From: Chionis minor
Taxonomy: Eukaryota > Chordata > Aves > Charadriiformes > Chionididae
Reading direction: 5' to 3'
NCBI GenBank assembly: GCA_013398295.1
Contig: VZSF01008218.1
Coordinates: forward strand, 114,285 to 178,284
Length of the DNA stretch: 64,000 nt
The position numbers were made by a program, and so were the translations under genes. The notes under the pieces were generated by a model that saw only the letters and a program-made list of their open reading frames with translations, was not told where the DNA came from and searched no databases. Below are positions 1 through 12,992 of this stretch, in pieces (position 1 is the first letter of the stretch; each line of letters opens with the position of its first letter).

Positions 1-3000
1 GGGGGGGGGGGGCGGAAAAATAGTATGTAATTATGTGGTTAACCTTAGCACTTAGGGGTTTTTTTTCTGTCTTTGCAAAGCCGGTAATTTAAGAAGGTGA
101 TCAGAACAGCCAAAAGCCTCAGATTTTCCTTTTTTCATCCATATAAAAACCCATCTGATTAATGATGGAACTCAGTAAATTACAACATAAAAAATTGAGC
201 TGGTAGATTTGGTTTACGGTCTCATGTGTTATTTATTTAAAAATTGGATTGCATGGGAAAACTCCTGACTCTGTGGGCAAAGGAAATATTGGTGGATGGT
301 TCAGAAAAGGGGGAGATGCATAACTGTATATTCGTTTCCATTAATCTGCTATATTGAAATGGAGAAAGTATCATTATATTTTTGCCAATGGAGGCTGGGT
401 TGGTAGGAAAGAAGCAGCTTCATTCCTAGCACACTTCCTTTAAACTGCTGCAGTAATTCTGTGTATCAGTCTTTGGGCTTGCGTATGTAACAGGCATGCT
501 TTTGTGTGGTATCTTTAAATTTTTGTAGAAAAGTTGTTTTACATGCATGTGGGACGGTATGATAAATGCTTCTCTTGGTTTCTACTCCTGTTTAATTTTG
601 ACTTCAGATCTGTTTTGGTCAGTCTGTGACAGGGTAAATAGGTGTATTTTACAACAACCTGAGGAACAATCTGGAAGCAATCTACCTCTCCAGATTTTGG
701 TGACAGGGAGTATTATCAGTTTCATTCTCAATATTTTCATTTATATTGTTTGGTTATTCATTCCTTCACTTTCTTTGTCTGCCATATCTTTATTTGAATT
801 TTATTACAGTTTGCTAGTGGTGTGTGTAAGGCAAACTCACGAAATAGGCACATGGCCCCCCGAAGCCATGACAAAAGGGATCATCAGAGTCTAAATCCTA
901 AAAGGTTGACAATATTTGCTGGACAAATTTTTAATGGACTATAGGTCACTAAAACGATGTTTCTATTTGTTATTTATTTCTTACGGCTTTTGGTTTCCCT
1001 ACCCTTTTCCCAAAACATTATATCCTGGTTCAACGTTCTCTCTAACAAGCTGTGACTTGGGAAATGGTTTAAAGGGAGGAGTTATTGCCAGAAGGGTTCC
1101 AAAAATACAAACTGGTGAAACTATTTGAAGTAATCATCATAGCTCAAAGCTTAGATTTTCCCTTTACACTGCTTTTGAGTTGGAATCTGCTGTCTTTTGA
1201 AGTCAGTGAAGAGTTTTGCTAGTGACCTTATTGATTAGTCAATTGGTCTGCGTTTCCACAGTGGGGATGGCAAAAATGCATTTGTTACTTTTTTTAGTGT
1301 ATCACCAAAATTAATAACATTTTCAGTTTGCCACGCTTCCTTGATAAGCTGCAATTGGCATTACTGGTTAACATACCAGTTTGTCTTCTTTCTAGTAAAA
1401 GTATTTAGATTCAAGCTGTAATTCAGACAACTTTGTGCCACTGCTGGGCCTTCAAGAGGGACATGTCCGATGCTCTTGGTTCCCCCCCCCCCTCTCATGC
1501 CATGTTAGTAATTTTTCTCTTTGGAAGTCTGCATTTCCAGACATACGTGCAGCTGGCAGGCAAATTTTAGGTAAGATTTGGCTGCAAACTATTTTCAACA
1601 AATAACAGCTCTTATTGGAAACTGTGTGTTTTCCACAACGATGGTTTTAATATCTCCGTGTATGTGTGAGATGGGGTGGTCACGGAGAGTGGGGTAGACT
1701 GAGATATACGTTAAGGTATGTTGGAACAGTGCCACGTGGAAATTGTAGTTCGGTTCCCTCAAGTCCTCATTTTCTTTGATAGTCTATGAGTCTCAGCTGG
1801 ACTAGGAATCTATTTTATAGACACATTTCTCTCCTTTGCAAGTCAGTAATATGTCAATAAAGTAACATAGTACATTTTCAATTCGTTGGCAACTAAAAAT
1901 AATTGAACAACCCGGGAAATTTCAAAACTGCTTTAAACCAATATTGAAAAGAGTTAAAAAAATAGCGATACAAAAAATGTTTCAAGATTTTTTTCAAGAT
2001 TTGTTTTAGTGCGTCTCCCTCCTTTTACCAGATCTCAATCAAGCTGACGCGTTCACAAAACCCTTTAGTGTTACCGAGTCTACATTTTGTTGCCAAAGGA
2101 GTTTTGTGTCAAAAGTTTTGCTTGGCATTGAGCACTATATCCTGGTGACACTTACAACAATTAATTTTACAGAAAAGAAACATTAGGAAATATATTGAAA
2201 AAATAAGCTGGGCCTTACTCATTTCTTAGTTTGCTTTTAGTATTGGAAGAGAGAGCAAAAGGCCAACTTTTTTTTTTTTTCTTCTCTGCAGCACCAGTAA
2301 ATTGTTTGTTCAGTACGTACGATGAGTTGACCATCACTTGGTAGCCAATGTCATAGAAAAGTCTCATGTCAAATGCTGAATTTTGCTATCACCAAAGTTT
2401 ACGTCCTACATAGCAGTAGCTCATAACTCCTTTAAAGCTAAAAGCTGAAAGATTCCACCTCCCCCCCATCTTCTCCTCAAGGAGACATTTAGAGAGTATT
2501 GGATGCTCTCTATATTTTGGAAATCCTTTTGTATTTTGCACAGTATGTCTGCATGTTCAGCTGAACAAAGGATTTTTTTATTGACTTCTTTCACCCCACT
2601 GTAGATTAAACTGTAAGTTTAAACTGGGATAGGGGCTTATCCATTCTGTACCTAAACAGTACTCCCTGTTTGTTTCTCATTGACATCATCTTACTAACTT
2701 CCGAAGCTTTCTTCTAGAGGTTATTTGTGTTAGCAGAAGAACATGATGAAGAGCCTTTGTTGCATGTTTCATTCAGTATTCAACAACTGAATATTTCCTT
2801 CACTAATAGTATTTTGTATTATCTAATGTAAGTGCTAAAAATCCATGGAAGCAATTGTATCTTTGTTTACCTTGTTTGTTATTTCACTATAACAGTTCCC
2901 TATTCGTTTTCTTGTCTTTCAGGTCATCCCCTTATTATTTGTTCTTTGTCTTCAAGACTGTATGTGCGGTATGGGGATCTCATTTCCCCTTTTGGCTACT

Positions 3001-3017
3001 ACTCTTAATTGTCATTC

Positions 3018-3022
<5 letters not shown>

Positions 3023-3051
<29 letters not shown>
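3023..3051. repeat. (TTA)9 microsatellite
   Basis: Nine uninterrupted TTA units follow a short T run. The repeat reads as leucine in one frame and isoleucine in another. That explains the low-complexity stretches in the two overlapping open frames, which are therefore unlikely to be genes. Confidence 0.95.
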
Positions 3052-4137
3052 GTGTTTTCTGGACAGTGTCCCACTTCTGTCTCTTCTGTGGTTGATATTA
3101 TCAATGTCATGTTGTCCACATTAATTACCACTACGTGGAAAACACCTATCCCTGTGTACCTCACATTTTGTTCTTTGAATTAGGTGCCTTGCAATCCATA
3201 GCTCTGAAATATATTGAGCTGATATCATGTGCCTGGCCCTGTTAGTTTCAAAGCAATTTTGGCAGTAAAAATGTTTTGTGGTTTTGGGCATGGCATTAAC
3301 ATTTGTTTTCCCTTAGTTCTTGTTCCATTTCCTTGATAAAAAGTCTTTGATGCCCAAGGGGGTGACCTTTTCCTTCATATTTTCATAAATTGAGTATTCA
3401 CATAGTTGCTTAAGAAATCACATGTGTAGCCCGCCTGTTCACAATCTGCATTTTGGTCTCTCTGCTTTGGTTGAATTTTGGTGGCCCTATTTTCCCTGCA
3501 TGCGTGTTAGGGTGTCTCTATGTCAGTCGTATCTCAGTTACCAGAAACTCGGAGGACAGTGGGAAGTTTTGAATTAACAACTTGCTTTGAGGCAGAATTT
3601 TACAGCTGTCACACAAGACATTTTGCTTCTCTTTCCTGGTTTAATAGCTCACTACCTGACTGGTTTCTCATCAGCTGAATAACTGCGAGTCTGCTAATTA
3701 TTGCTGGACTATTCGAGGGCAGGGCGGAGGGGAGGTGGAGGGTATTTCGGGGTGTTCTAGTGTTTGGGGTTTTTTTCCTCCTTTGCGCCTTGCTTACTTC
3801 ACTGCCTCCCTTGTGCTGCTGGAATCTAACCCCAGCAAAAAATGCTTTTAACCATGAGCGTTACTCCTGGAGAAAGTCAGGGCCTAGCATCTTCCTATTT
3901 GTATCTGCAGTCATCTTCCAAGCACTTTTTTATGCCTCTCTGCTGATACAGAAGTATCAAATTTTGAAATACCACACTCTCGAAGGTCTTAAATACAAAA
4001 TCATATAAGCTTTCTACATGCTACTCAGCTTCAGATGGGATTCTTTCAGAAGCAAATCAGTAGTAATATCTGATACATCTCAGTTTGTAAAATTTGCTAC
4101 GTGTCAAAAAGAAAAATATTTTTGGGAGCACGTTCCA

Positions 4138-4190
4138 CTTTTTTCTTTTTTCTTTTTTTTCTTTTTTCTTTTTTCTTTTTTTTTTTTTTT
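4138..4190. repeat. Polypyrimidine (T-rich, interspersed C) tract
   Basis: About 53 bases of T are broken only by single C residues at 5-8 base spacing, ending in a long T run before AAAGG. It is a low-complexity tract that gives phenylalanine runs in the overlapping open frame at 4018-4206. It could be a decayed poly-A tail in reverse orientation, but no retroelement body is recognisable beside it. Confidence 0.9.
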
Positions 4191-5859
4191 AAAGGTTGGT
4201 CTGTAAAAATATTATGAATAACTTTGTTGTTTGTTGACAGGAGAACAATTTCAGTAACTTAGATAACTGAAACCACCTAGATGTGAGGTTTCAGTCTGGC
4301 AGTATCACTGAAGTTACATGTCAATGCACATGTTGAATCTCACTGTGGTCAAAAAATGATGCAAAGACTTGCTGAGAGCTTAGATAGTATTTGGAGTTGG
4401 GATCCATTAGTTGGGATGGCCTCTGTACCCTGCCTTCAAACAAGGAAAATTCAGATCCTCGTACAACATGATTTGCCATAGAACCGTTATGTCATACTGA
4501 TACTGATTAGTGTTTTTATAAAATAAGAGATGCCTCCCATTAGAAGTTTGCAGTATAATTTAATTTATAAGCTTTTAAACAAACAAGCAAACAAAAAAGC
4601 CCAACAGGAAGACCCAAAAGAACAACAAAAACCCCAAGAAGCCTGCTACTGGTTCCGTATAGTAGTTTAGTAATTCATATTGATTGTTTGAAGTCGCAAC
4701 AAATCTGTTATTTTTTGGCTGTTCCCTCTTTTAATGTAAGAGAATGGCCAGCAAAGGATTAGGAGTTGCATTTTTACCAGTCACCCTAGAGCAGAAATGG
4801 ACTGTGTCTAAATGCCAGGTGATGGAGGATTAGTAGGCATTATGCAGAGTAGGGAGGTATATTAGGGAAAGGAAGTTGCTATCGAGAAAAGTAAGATGAA
4901 AATGAATTTCTTTTGCAAAATGAGAGGCTTAGGACACTGTTCTAATGTACTTTGCTCAGCATTTCACTGGAGGCTTACATGGCTTTGGATATGTAGAAAA
5001 TACTGTGGCAGTATGTGTTAGCTGCGTTCAAATTTTGGACTGTCTTTTGCTTTTCCGTGCATGTATATGTATAGATACACTTTTGGGGGGGATGGAACGG
5101 CAGGGAAGATGCGATTTAAGTCTCACAAGTAAAAAGGACTGCATTACTACGCATTAGCCTTTGATTTCTTCAAGAGTTAAGTACTTCGAAATGGAAACGG
5201 GGTTGAGTTCAGAAATTCTCGCTGCTTGCTGATGAGGAGCGTATGAATGTGACGTGTAGAAAACATTAAACAATAAAAGTAATAGCCTCTAAGGGAAAGG
5301 GAATTATTTTCTTTTGAAACCATGATGTCATGGTCTTACCTCACCTTTAGTTTCAGCCAAGCAAATAATGTGTACTGAGCTCTCTATCATGTACCATTAT
5401 AATTAGCTCTGTCAGGTCTTAGCCCTGCAACCCTCATGCAGATAATATGATAATATGTCTTCATAACCAAGTGACCTTACATGCACAATATTTCTCCCCT
5501 TATGAAGATTGCATGTCAATAAAGTAATTGAGTCTCAGAGGCTGCAGCGAGTGAAGATTTAGATGATTGGACTTTCAGGGCAGTGATGTATGACCGTTAT
5601 TATTCTGCTTGTCAGGGAGCTGCGTACAAGCGAGGATGGTCAGAAGATGACAGGGATGAAAGGTTGTGTTTCATTAAAAAAAATATTGCTGTTAATCACC
5701 ACTCTATTCTTTTCAAAGTCATGGAGGAAAGAAACTGCTTTTTCATTTTAGCTCTGGTTAAGAATTTAAACGTGAACACGTAGCAGGCTTTCAGAGCTCA
5801 GTTATCCAGCTTCATTACTGCTTAATTAGGGAAATAAATTATTATTTCAGTTAATAAAA

Positions 5860-6420
5860 TACAACAAAATGCTAGACACTGAGACCACCTGTATACTTTT
5901 ATCACATCATTTTAAATTAACATTAAATGCATCATGCTAAGCTTTAAATCACATTTTGCCTACAGCTTTAAGTAATTATAACAAGTGTTATGAAGCTGGT
6001 ACAAAATCAAACCGTACTGAATTCAACTATTTTTGCTTGTACTAATTTGTTTGGACAGTTGCAGTGCTTGAAACATTTATATTTCCATACTATGTAAAAG
6101 CAAATATTTTTTTTCTCACCAAGCTGTTTTGTAGCTGTAAATTTATCTTATGATATCATAACAGCTGGAAACTTGTAGCTTGACAAGGTTTTGTTTCATA
6201 TTTAAACAGCTCAGAAATTATGTTTGAAACATAGTATATTTCTTTCTCTCTGTGAGACTTTTCTCATTTTGTTGCACATTATCTTGGAAGTATCTGCAAT
6301 ATATTTTAAAACAGATTATTTATGCAATTGTTTAGTTAATAATTCCTAATGATTTATATATGTAGCAGACCTTTCTTATAAACGTTACAAAAAGACCCAA
6401 ACTAGCCTGAAATAGCATTT
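5860..6420. promoter_or_regulatory. Candidate AT-rich conserved noncoding element
   Basis: This is a repeat-free AT-rich stretch dense in homeodomain-type cores (TAAT/ATTA, TTTAAAT) and GATA-like words, including a TTATGATATCATAA palindrome near 6149. It has no useful open frame. The texture resembles vertebrate conserved noncoding elements, but conservation cannot be judged from one sequence. It may be ordinary AT-rich DNA. Confidence 0.2.
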
Positions 6421-9400
6421 ACTGGTGAGTGCTATATAACAAAATACAAATGTAAGTTCTGGAAGGCTGACGAGCAAAGAAGCTTGACAGTGCTTTTAGT
6501 GAGTGGAAAATCCTAATAGAAGCACATCTTTCCTGAAGAACTAGTTTCAGGAGTCTTTAAATCTTCACCGTTAGGAAATTGACTGAGATACAGCAGCTCT
6601 GATGGGGAAAGAGCTTATCAGATGGGTTTCGGCTATACATAGTAAAGCAATAATTTATTAACTAAAATTAGCCGCTGCATCTTTTCAGGATTGGCTCCCG
6701 TAAGCGCAAACAGCAGATAAAGAGAATGAAATCCTTAGATGAAAAGTGAAAAAAATCAAGCTCTTCCACGTTTCCTCTCTAACCCGTTCTTAACCTAGCG
6801 TGTAATTGTAAAGGTGCAGAGTCGAGTTTTTTTGCAAACTCATCTTCACTCTTCCTAACGATTTGTCAGCAGTAACGCTCCGTGTGATACGGGCCCTGTT
6901 GTTCTACGCGTTGTAAGAAAAGTCATGTTCTGTGTTCCAAGATAAAAGTAGATATTTGAGTAATAAAATAGAATCCAAAAAAAAAAAAGTACAAGTATTT
7001 ACTGTCTGCGTTACCACGTTGTTGGTTAGTGGCAGTCAGGAGCACACGCCTCGGTCCTTGAGTTCTCCGTAAGATAAACTGACGGCTTCCTCTCCTCTTC
7101 TTCCTGCTTATGTATGTAGCATTAGGAATACAGCTGTTGGTAAACCAAGCAAAATTCATGCTTAAAGTTGGGTGTCTCTCGACATACGATTTGATTCAAG
7201 AAAGCTTTATACTGTTAAGTCAGCCACAGCATTAACAGGAACTTCAGTTGCTTTCACGGATACGTCTGTAGAACAAAGTCTTTAAAGCACTGAAAGTCCT
7301 GAAGTGTTCAAAACGCACAAGGTTCACTCAGGAACTGGAGGCAAATGAAGAACTTGCCCAAACTAACTTAAATAGCAATGTAAAAAGAGGAGTTAATAGC
7401 CCATTATATTTTTATATGTCCTTTTGGATAAGGGAAAAAGACTGGTACCTTCCAGTCAAATGGGAGACCGACGTGAGTGATCTGACTCCTCTATCGATGT
7501 GACATCTGACTTGCTGTTAACAGTTATTGGTGTTGATAGGCACACCCCACACAGAGAGCCAAATGCGGTTGTTTTGATCCCCTGTTCTTTTATTTCTATC
7601 CCTTCTCCCTGTTCTCTGTCACAATGTCATGTTGAATCATTGTTCGGTGGCACACGCAGGACCTCTCAAGTACCGAGGTATCAGACTTCAGAAACCACAT
7701 CGAAATTAGTATAATAATGAGAACCAGAAGGCAGCACAAACCCACTTCTCAGGGAAAGAGGTAGCTAATAAGTGTTGTTAGTGGATTCTGGGGAGAGGAA
7801 CCAGAGGTGCATCCTGTGGACACGCAGGTGTAGACTGGCTTGTCTCAGGGTCCAGTTACAGGCACACTGAGAAGATCAGTGCTGATGTCTGTCACTTTGT
7901 ACACATCAAGATGCTTATTTGAGAAAACAGACAAGTCAGTGGTTATCTTGTAATCAACCCTGGTATGAAGAACAGCACTGTATTTAAGAAAAAAAAAAAA
8001 CAAACAAAAACACAACTGTGCTTTTTAGATTCCTGTGTATGTCTTGCTAGCTCAGCTTTCCATATTCTCTTTGAAGGGAATGGATCTATATTTTCCTTTT
8101 GTGTTGCTTTCACTAGGCTTATTACCTTATGATCCCGAACTCGCTACATCTGTGGATATGTACTCAACATACACGCACAATGTGTGCTCTTTTATGACAC
8201 TGTTTAGGCATTTCTTTTGGACTTAGCTTTCAGATCAGTTAACGGTGCTTTCTGTGTATGCCTGTTTGGAGAGTAGATTACAAATTTGCTTTCCGATTTT
8301 GTAAGCTTGTAGCCGGCACGTTGGATACTTGTTCCATTTTATCTGAGTCAGAAAGTTTGACAACGATGAGGAGTTTGAATAATATTCCAGCTATAGCCTA
8401 TTTTTGTATGTGTTGATGTGCTCGCATGACAGTAATTCTATTTACAGCAATAGCAACAGCAATGATTGATGTGGCCTAAGTGTTTCCATTTGCTTGTAAT
8501 TATAGGACATTTTTAGCTCTGTGAGATAATTTAGTGTCTTATTTCTGTCCAGAGAAGGTTCTTTCAGTATTTTCTTTTCTTTTCTAGTATTTAATCAGAC
8601 AATTTTATTGTTTTTCACATATTTATAGGTTAATGTATTCCAAAGCTGTTCAGACTGGCTTGATGCTCTATACCGCACAGGCCTTGCATTTCACATAATT
8701 ATCCCTTAACTGCACTCAGTAAGTTGTGTTTGCTAATGCCTATCTTCTGCAAAAGCACTGGCTTGATTCAAAAATGTAGATTCCACCGCTTTACCTGATG
8801 GATTGTTCAAATTGTTAATCACCATATGGTAAAAAAAATGCATCTAATTTTGTCTGGCTTCCACTTTCAGCCTTGGGAGCTATTTTTTGTAATATTAATA
8901 CTGAATATTAGCCCTTTAGTATTTAGAATTTTGTCCGTGTATAGGGTGGTTAGGCAGTGTAATGAAATAGCCTTCCAGTCATTTTTTTTTTTAATAAAAG
9001 AAAAGCATTGTGCTAGTGAAACCCCTCACTCTGAAGTATTTTCTACAATCCCTAAGTATGGATTGTGGCTCTTTTCTTCACCTTTTCTAATTTTTCAACG
9101 TGCTTTAAAAAATACAGCCACCGGAACTGTTTGTACTAATCTAATCTCTTGAATGAACAGAAGTAAAATAATTTTCTATGCCTACTCTGTTCCTCTATTC
9201 ATTTCCTCTTCTCTGCCTCTTTAAGCCTCAAAGTAAAAGCAATTACTTTTACCCATCTTGCTTTAACATTGCGTTAGGACTTTCTGTTGAATTGGTTGCC
9301 AACCACGTTCCAAAAATTATTTTCAGAGGCTCTGCTTTGTGCTATACGGCCTCACATTTTAGGAATGTGGCCAGTCCTTCCTCAATCCCTGATAAACACC

Positions 9401-9535
9401 CATAGATGATGGTGACACACTGAGGACTGGCATTTCAGCCAATTTCTAATGTATTTAGCTTTTGTTTTATTGCTAATGCGTGGTATCAATTTCATATTAG
9501 TTAGTTAAATATTATATATATTAGTCATATATGTA
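6421..9535. other. Gene-free unique sequence
   Basis: Open frames at 6923-7159 (minus), 8035-8226, 8826-9152 and 9178-9405 are short and lack recognisable domains. There are A-rich and T-rich runs near 6976 and 7988. No interspersed repeat is recognised until the CR1 boundary. The last 80 bases before the CR1 are very AT-rich (ATATAT-type). Confidence 0.55.
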
Positions 9536-10080
9536 AGTGCAAGGTCCTGCACGTGGGTGGGTCAGGGCAATCCCAAGCACAAAAACAGGCTGGGCAAAGA
9601 ACCCGTTGAAAGCAGCCTGAGGAGGAGGACTTGAGGGTGTTGGTTGATGAGAAGCTCAACGTGAGCCGGCACTGTGCGCTCGCAGCCCAGAAATCCAACC
9701 GCATCCTGGGCTGCATCAAAAGCAGCGTGGCCAGCAGGGCGAGGGAGGTGCTTCTGCCCCTCTGCTCTGCTCTGGTGAGACCCCACCTGGAGTATGGTGT
9801 CCAGCACTGGAGCGCCCCCAACAGAAGGAGGACATGGACCTGTTGGAGCGAGTCCAGAAGACGTTAGATATTAGGAAGAAATTATTTATTGTGAGGGTGG
9901 TGAGACACTGGAACAGGTTGCCCAGAGAAACTGTGGATTCCCCATCCCTGCAGGTGGTCAAGGCCAGGTTGGATGGGGCATTGAGCAACCTGGTCTAGTG
10001 GGAGGCATCCGTGCCCATGGCAGAGGGGTTGGAACTGCATGACCTTTAAGGTCAGTTCCAACCCAAACCATTCCATGATT
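9536..10080 (+). mobile_element. CR1 LINE 3' fragment with internal deletion
   Basis: This is a 5'-truncated chicken repeat 1 (CR1) non-LTR retrotransposon in plus orientation. The left part, to about 9863, holds recognisable CR1 body sequence: GCAAGGTCCTGCAC, then GATGAGAAGCTCAACGTGAG, then GAGACCCCACCTGGAGTATG. The right part, from about 9864, is the CR1 3' UTR, with GGTGAGACACTGGAACAGG, a segment encoding no protein, and a final AAACCATTCCATGATT. Compared with the CR1 consensus as I remember it, a block of roughly 300 bp between the two parts is missing. The 3' end has only one ATTCCATGATT unit rather than an array of the usual octamer. The copy is dead: 5'-truncated, deleted and frameshifted. 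Its presence is the main reason for calling the window avian. The left and right limits are approximate. Confidence 0.95.
9622..9822 (+). pseudogene. CR1 reverse transcriptase C-terminal remnant
   Basis: In the frame of base 9631, about 64 residues read as the C-terminal region of a CR1 ORF2 reverse transcriptase. They include LVDEKLNVSRHCALAAQK, NRILGCIKSSVASR and the characteristic SALVRPHLEYGVQHW. After APN, near 9822, similarity moves to another frame: the expected KKDMDLLERVQ-type segment is readable as a shifted GACATGGACCTGTTGGAGCG. This indicates a frameshift just before the internal deletion. No palm-domain catalytic motif is present because the 5' part of the element is absent. The fragment cannot make an active enzyme. 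The ATG or TTG starts in this segment, and the minus-strand frames at 9525-10179, are shadows of the repeat. Confidence 0.9.
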
Positions 10081-12649
10081 TGTTGCAAAGTGAATTTGTA
10101 TCCTTTTTGCTTTTTCATCAAAACCGAAACCACGCGTTACTAGTGAATTGGACAAGGAACTCTCTTGTTTGTAAATCATTCCCTACCAGGTGCTTCCAAC
10201 ACCACTGAAACCTGGGCAGTTTTCTGTGCCAGGCGGAACTAGGAAAAGATGCGATGTTGGCGTAATGCAATCGTAGCGCTCATTCACCCGCCTTCCAGAA
10301 GGGCCAGGAGGCTGGATGGTTTGTACCGGGCCAGAAAGAGAGAACGCCCTTAAAGCCATTTTTTCTTCCTGCCTCCTCTTCATTTTGAGGTAGTATATAG
10401 TGAGAATCTGCCTTGCTTTGTCTCTAGCAGCATGTATCTTTCTAAATAAGTTTATACTGTACCATTATATTTATGTTTTTCCTTAATGAAACAGTTCTTT
10501 CTTCCAATCTTTTCGGTTTTCTTTTACCTTGAACTTGCAGCCTGCCTTGGGTTTAGTCTTTAATATAATTAGTTTGTAACAGAAATAAAAGTGATTGGTG
10601 GGTTAGAAATGTTTTCTTCACACCCATCTGTTTTCTTTTCTGCCTTTTAGTACTGGGCAAAGAATGTGCTCTTTCATTAAATCTAGCGCAACTCAGAGCT
10701 CACTTTTAATTTGCATTTTGAAAAAGAAACGGTATAAAAATTAATCAAATACTCGTGGCCTAGTCACAAAGTCTAGGGACAAAATGTCTTACCTTTCTTG
10801 TTTGTCTTTTTGAGATACAATCAATTTACTTATAAATGACTTTGCTTTATAATCCCAATCTCGGCACCATTGCCTTTCACGTTTCAGGAGTTATAATTAC
10901 ATGCAGAAATATCTGTAGTTTTCAAGATGGTGACAGGAAGTCTGCTTTACAGTTATTTGATGTTAAAGAGGCATTATCTGTATGGTCCAAAACTATTCCA
11001 CCTACAGCTATCTTTTAAGTGTCCCTACTAGAAGACAGTGGAGACCTTGCAAAACTGAACAACTTCTACATCTTGAATGGAAGAAGGGCCAGCTGGGGAA
11101 GTTATGTTTATTTCTCACTCTAAGTTTTGCTAATTATGTAATAATTTGTATTTTAAAATCTCTTTACGACTGTCATGGAGGTTACCAAAAGGCTGATTTC
11201 CAAAAACATTGAAAGTAGTGACATTTTACTAATCGTCTGGTGGTTAAGCTGTACAAACTACAGAATGACATCCACAGGACAGGACAAGATGCTGAACAAT
11301 TCTTTCTCCAACAAGAGGATATTGGCTGCCAAGCGTGTATCTGGATTCTTATTTTTGCGTACGTCTTTCGTTTAAATATCCTCTTCTGGCCAATTCTTAG
11401 TATATGTGAAAAACAGCTGCAGAAAAGGTCTTGCTAGGCTAAAAGTGTCTGCAGAAAAATTGTAGATTTTGTCAAAGAAGACTTGTACACTTCTTCAGTT
11501 GGATCAGATTCACATAGGGCAAGTCACAGTCTTTTTGTGTGATTCAGCATCAGAATCCAGCCATTGACGAGGAGGACTTTTTGGTGTCTTCAACGTATTT
11601 TGTCAAGCAAGGTATCCCTGTGTAGTAACAGGTTTTGACTGGAATTCAGTACTACTTTCTTTATCTGCCTAAGTCCTATTTTTTAAATATTAAACTGTGT
11701 TAAAATCTAGATAACATTTTAAAAAACTTAACGGTGGAGATAAAATTCAGATTCTTTAAGAAGTTGTTTTTATTGGTGTTTTGTGTCCCTCCATGTGTTC
11801 TTTGTTCCTCACTTCCCAAGTACTTTTGCGGTTTAGAAAGAAATAAACCACAAGTGTTCCTACTCTGTTGCTTCCTTTTAAAAATCTTCGGTTTTAGGCA
11901 GTTTTTTGCAGATAGTCTTTGATACCTGCCGGAGTAGTTACTCATCAGAAAATGGATTGTGTGAATATCTGATTTAATGAAAACATATGTTATGACTGTA
12001 AGCCCCTGTGGCCTTCCAACCATAACATTATCCAGGGCTCGCTCATGTGTTTGCATTATTTGTCAAATTCTTTGGTAATAGTGTTCCTTCACTCAAAAAG
12101 ATACGAAGAGCCCCCAAAACTGCTTTAAGCGGTAGCCAGCCGAAACCAGACCTTGAGCTGATGAATATTTTGAAACCTAAAAAATACTGAGCCTGTGACT
12201 GGCCACAAAAATAGGCTCCAAGTTTTTTTTCCTCTTTGCATGCTGGCCTGGGAGGAGGTGTTGGGGAGGATTTCCTCTGAAGACTCATATAAGGAAAGAC
12301 ATTCTGTCTGTCTGCATCGTAATGAGAGCAATAGATCTGTTCATAGCAACTCCAACCTTTAAGAGCTCCTGCTTCTCAAGGTGAGTTGGAGAAGCTCGTA
12401 AGTATTACAATAGAAATACGTGGCTGTTCAGGGTGTGTTTGGCCTCATCGATGAGCTGAATCAGTCCTGCTGACGTTTATAAATAACTAATTAGTAAATA
12501 TTTATAAGTAATATAGGAATATTTTAATGTAGCGTTTTTCTTCGGCACGCATCTGACAAATCTGGGCGGCTTCTTATTACACAATTTTACACGTAGAACA
12601 GAATATTTGCAAGCTCTTTCAGTGTTTTCAAGGGCCCGTGTTAGGGCCC
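10081..12649. other. Gene-free unique sequence
   Basis: Open frames at 10183-10383 (minus), 10836-11018, 11240-11437, 11700-12056 (minus) and 12043-12288 (minus) have no recognisable domains or family resemblance. No repeat is identified. An 8-bp inverted repeat (AAGGGCCC at 12630-12637, GGGCCCTT at 12644-12651) lies at the right end, just left of the duplicated 116-bp segment. Confidence 0.55.
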
Positions 12650-12765
12650 TTACGTGGGCAAATAATACTTTTCTTTTGTAAGGCTGTTCTTATTTAGGGT
12701 TCTCAAAATGCTTTGCAGCCTAGAAATAATTCCCCTAGGTTTGATGTTGACTGGCGGCGCTACTG
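12650..12765 (+). repeat. 116-bp segment, first copy of exact duplication
   Basis: This segment starts TTACGTGGGCAAATAATAC and ends GGCGGCGCTACTG. It is repeated without a single difference at 12876-12991. This first copy is continuous with its flanks on both sides, so it is probably the genuine locus. Confidence 0.95.
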
Positions 12766-12874
12766 GTAATTTTGTTTTAAAGCCTACAGCGTGGCAGCTC
12801 TGTGTGGATTCCAGCTAAGAATTGTAGCGCGGACCTTTTGCAGAAGGTTGGTTAGGTTATAGGAATAATTTTTA

Positions 12875-12992
12875 NTTACGTGGGCAAATAATACTTTTCT
12901 TTTGTAAGGCTGTTCTTATTTAGGGTTCTCAAAATGCTTTGCAGCCTAGAAATAATTCCCCTAGGTTTGATGTTGACTGGCGGCGCTACTGN
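12875..12992 (+). repeat. N-flanked exact second copy of 116-bp segment (assembly artefact)
   Basis: A single N at 12875 and another at 12992 bracket a perfect copy of 12650-12765. Perfect identity, length confined exactly to the space between the two N's, and only 109 bp separating the copies point to a mis-placed small contig or unresolved overlap. A real tandem duplication would not be expected to end exactly at two ambiguous bases. Confidence 0.9.

Larger units (their letters stand above)
1..5859. other. Gene-free AT-rich unique sequence
   Basis: I see no recognisable exon, RNA gene or interspersed repeat here. The window opens with a G12 run. There is a C11 run at 1482-1492 and a T13 run at 2268-2280. 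Reading frames at 2855-3183 owe their poly-Leu and poly-Ile stretches to a TTA microsatellite. The frames at 547-894 and 3760-4008 have no domain I recognise and no convincing splice context. Intergenic or intronic DNA is the best reading, and a very short exon could be missed by eye. Confidence 0.6.

Noticed and set aside
2855..3183. Two overlapping open frames with long Leu and Ile runs
   Set aside because: The runs are translations of the (TTA)9 microsatellite, and the rest shows no domain or codon bias.
4018..4206. Open frame ending in phenylalanine-rich sequence
   Set aside because: The C-terminal half is a polypyrimidine tract, with no domain or homologue recognised.
9525..10179. Several minus-strand open frames of 73-98 codons
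   Set aside because: They are antisense shadows of the CR1 fragment and its edge, not genes.
10386..10395. TGAGGTAGTA, identical to the let-7 microRNA seed region
   Set aside because: The match stops after ten bases (TATAGTGAG follows) and no complementary arm lies within 80 bases to form a precursor hairpin. A 10-base match in 64 kb on two strands is plausible by chance.
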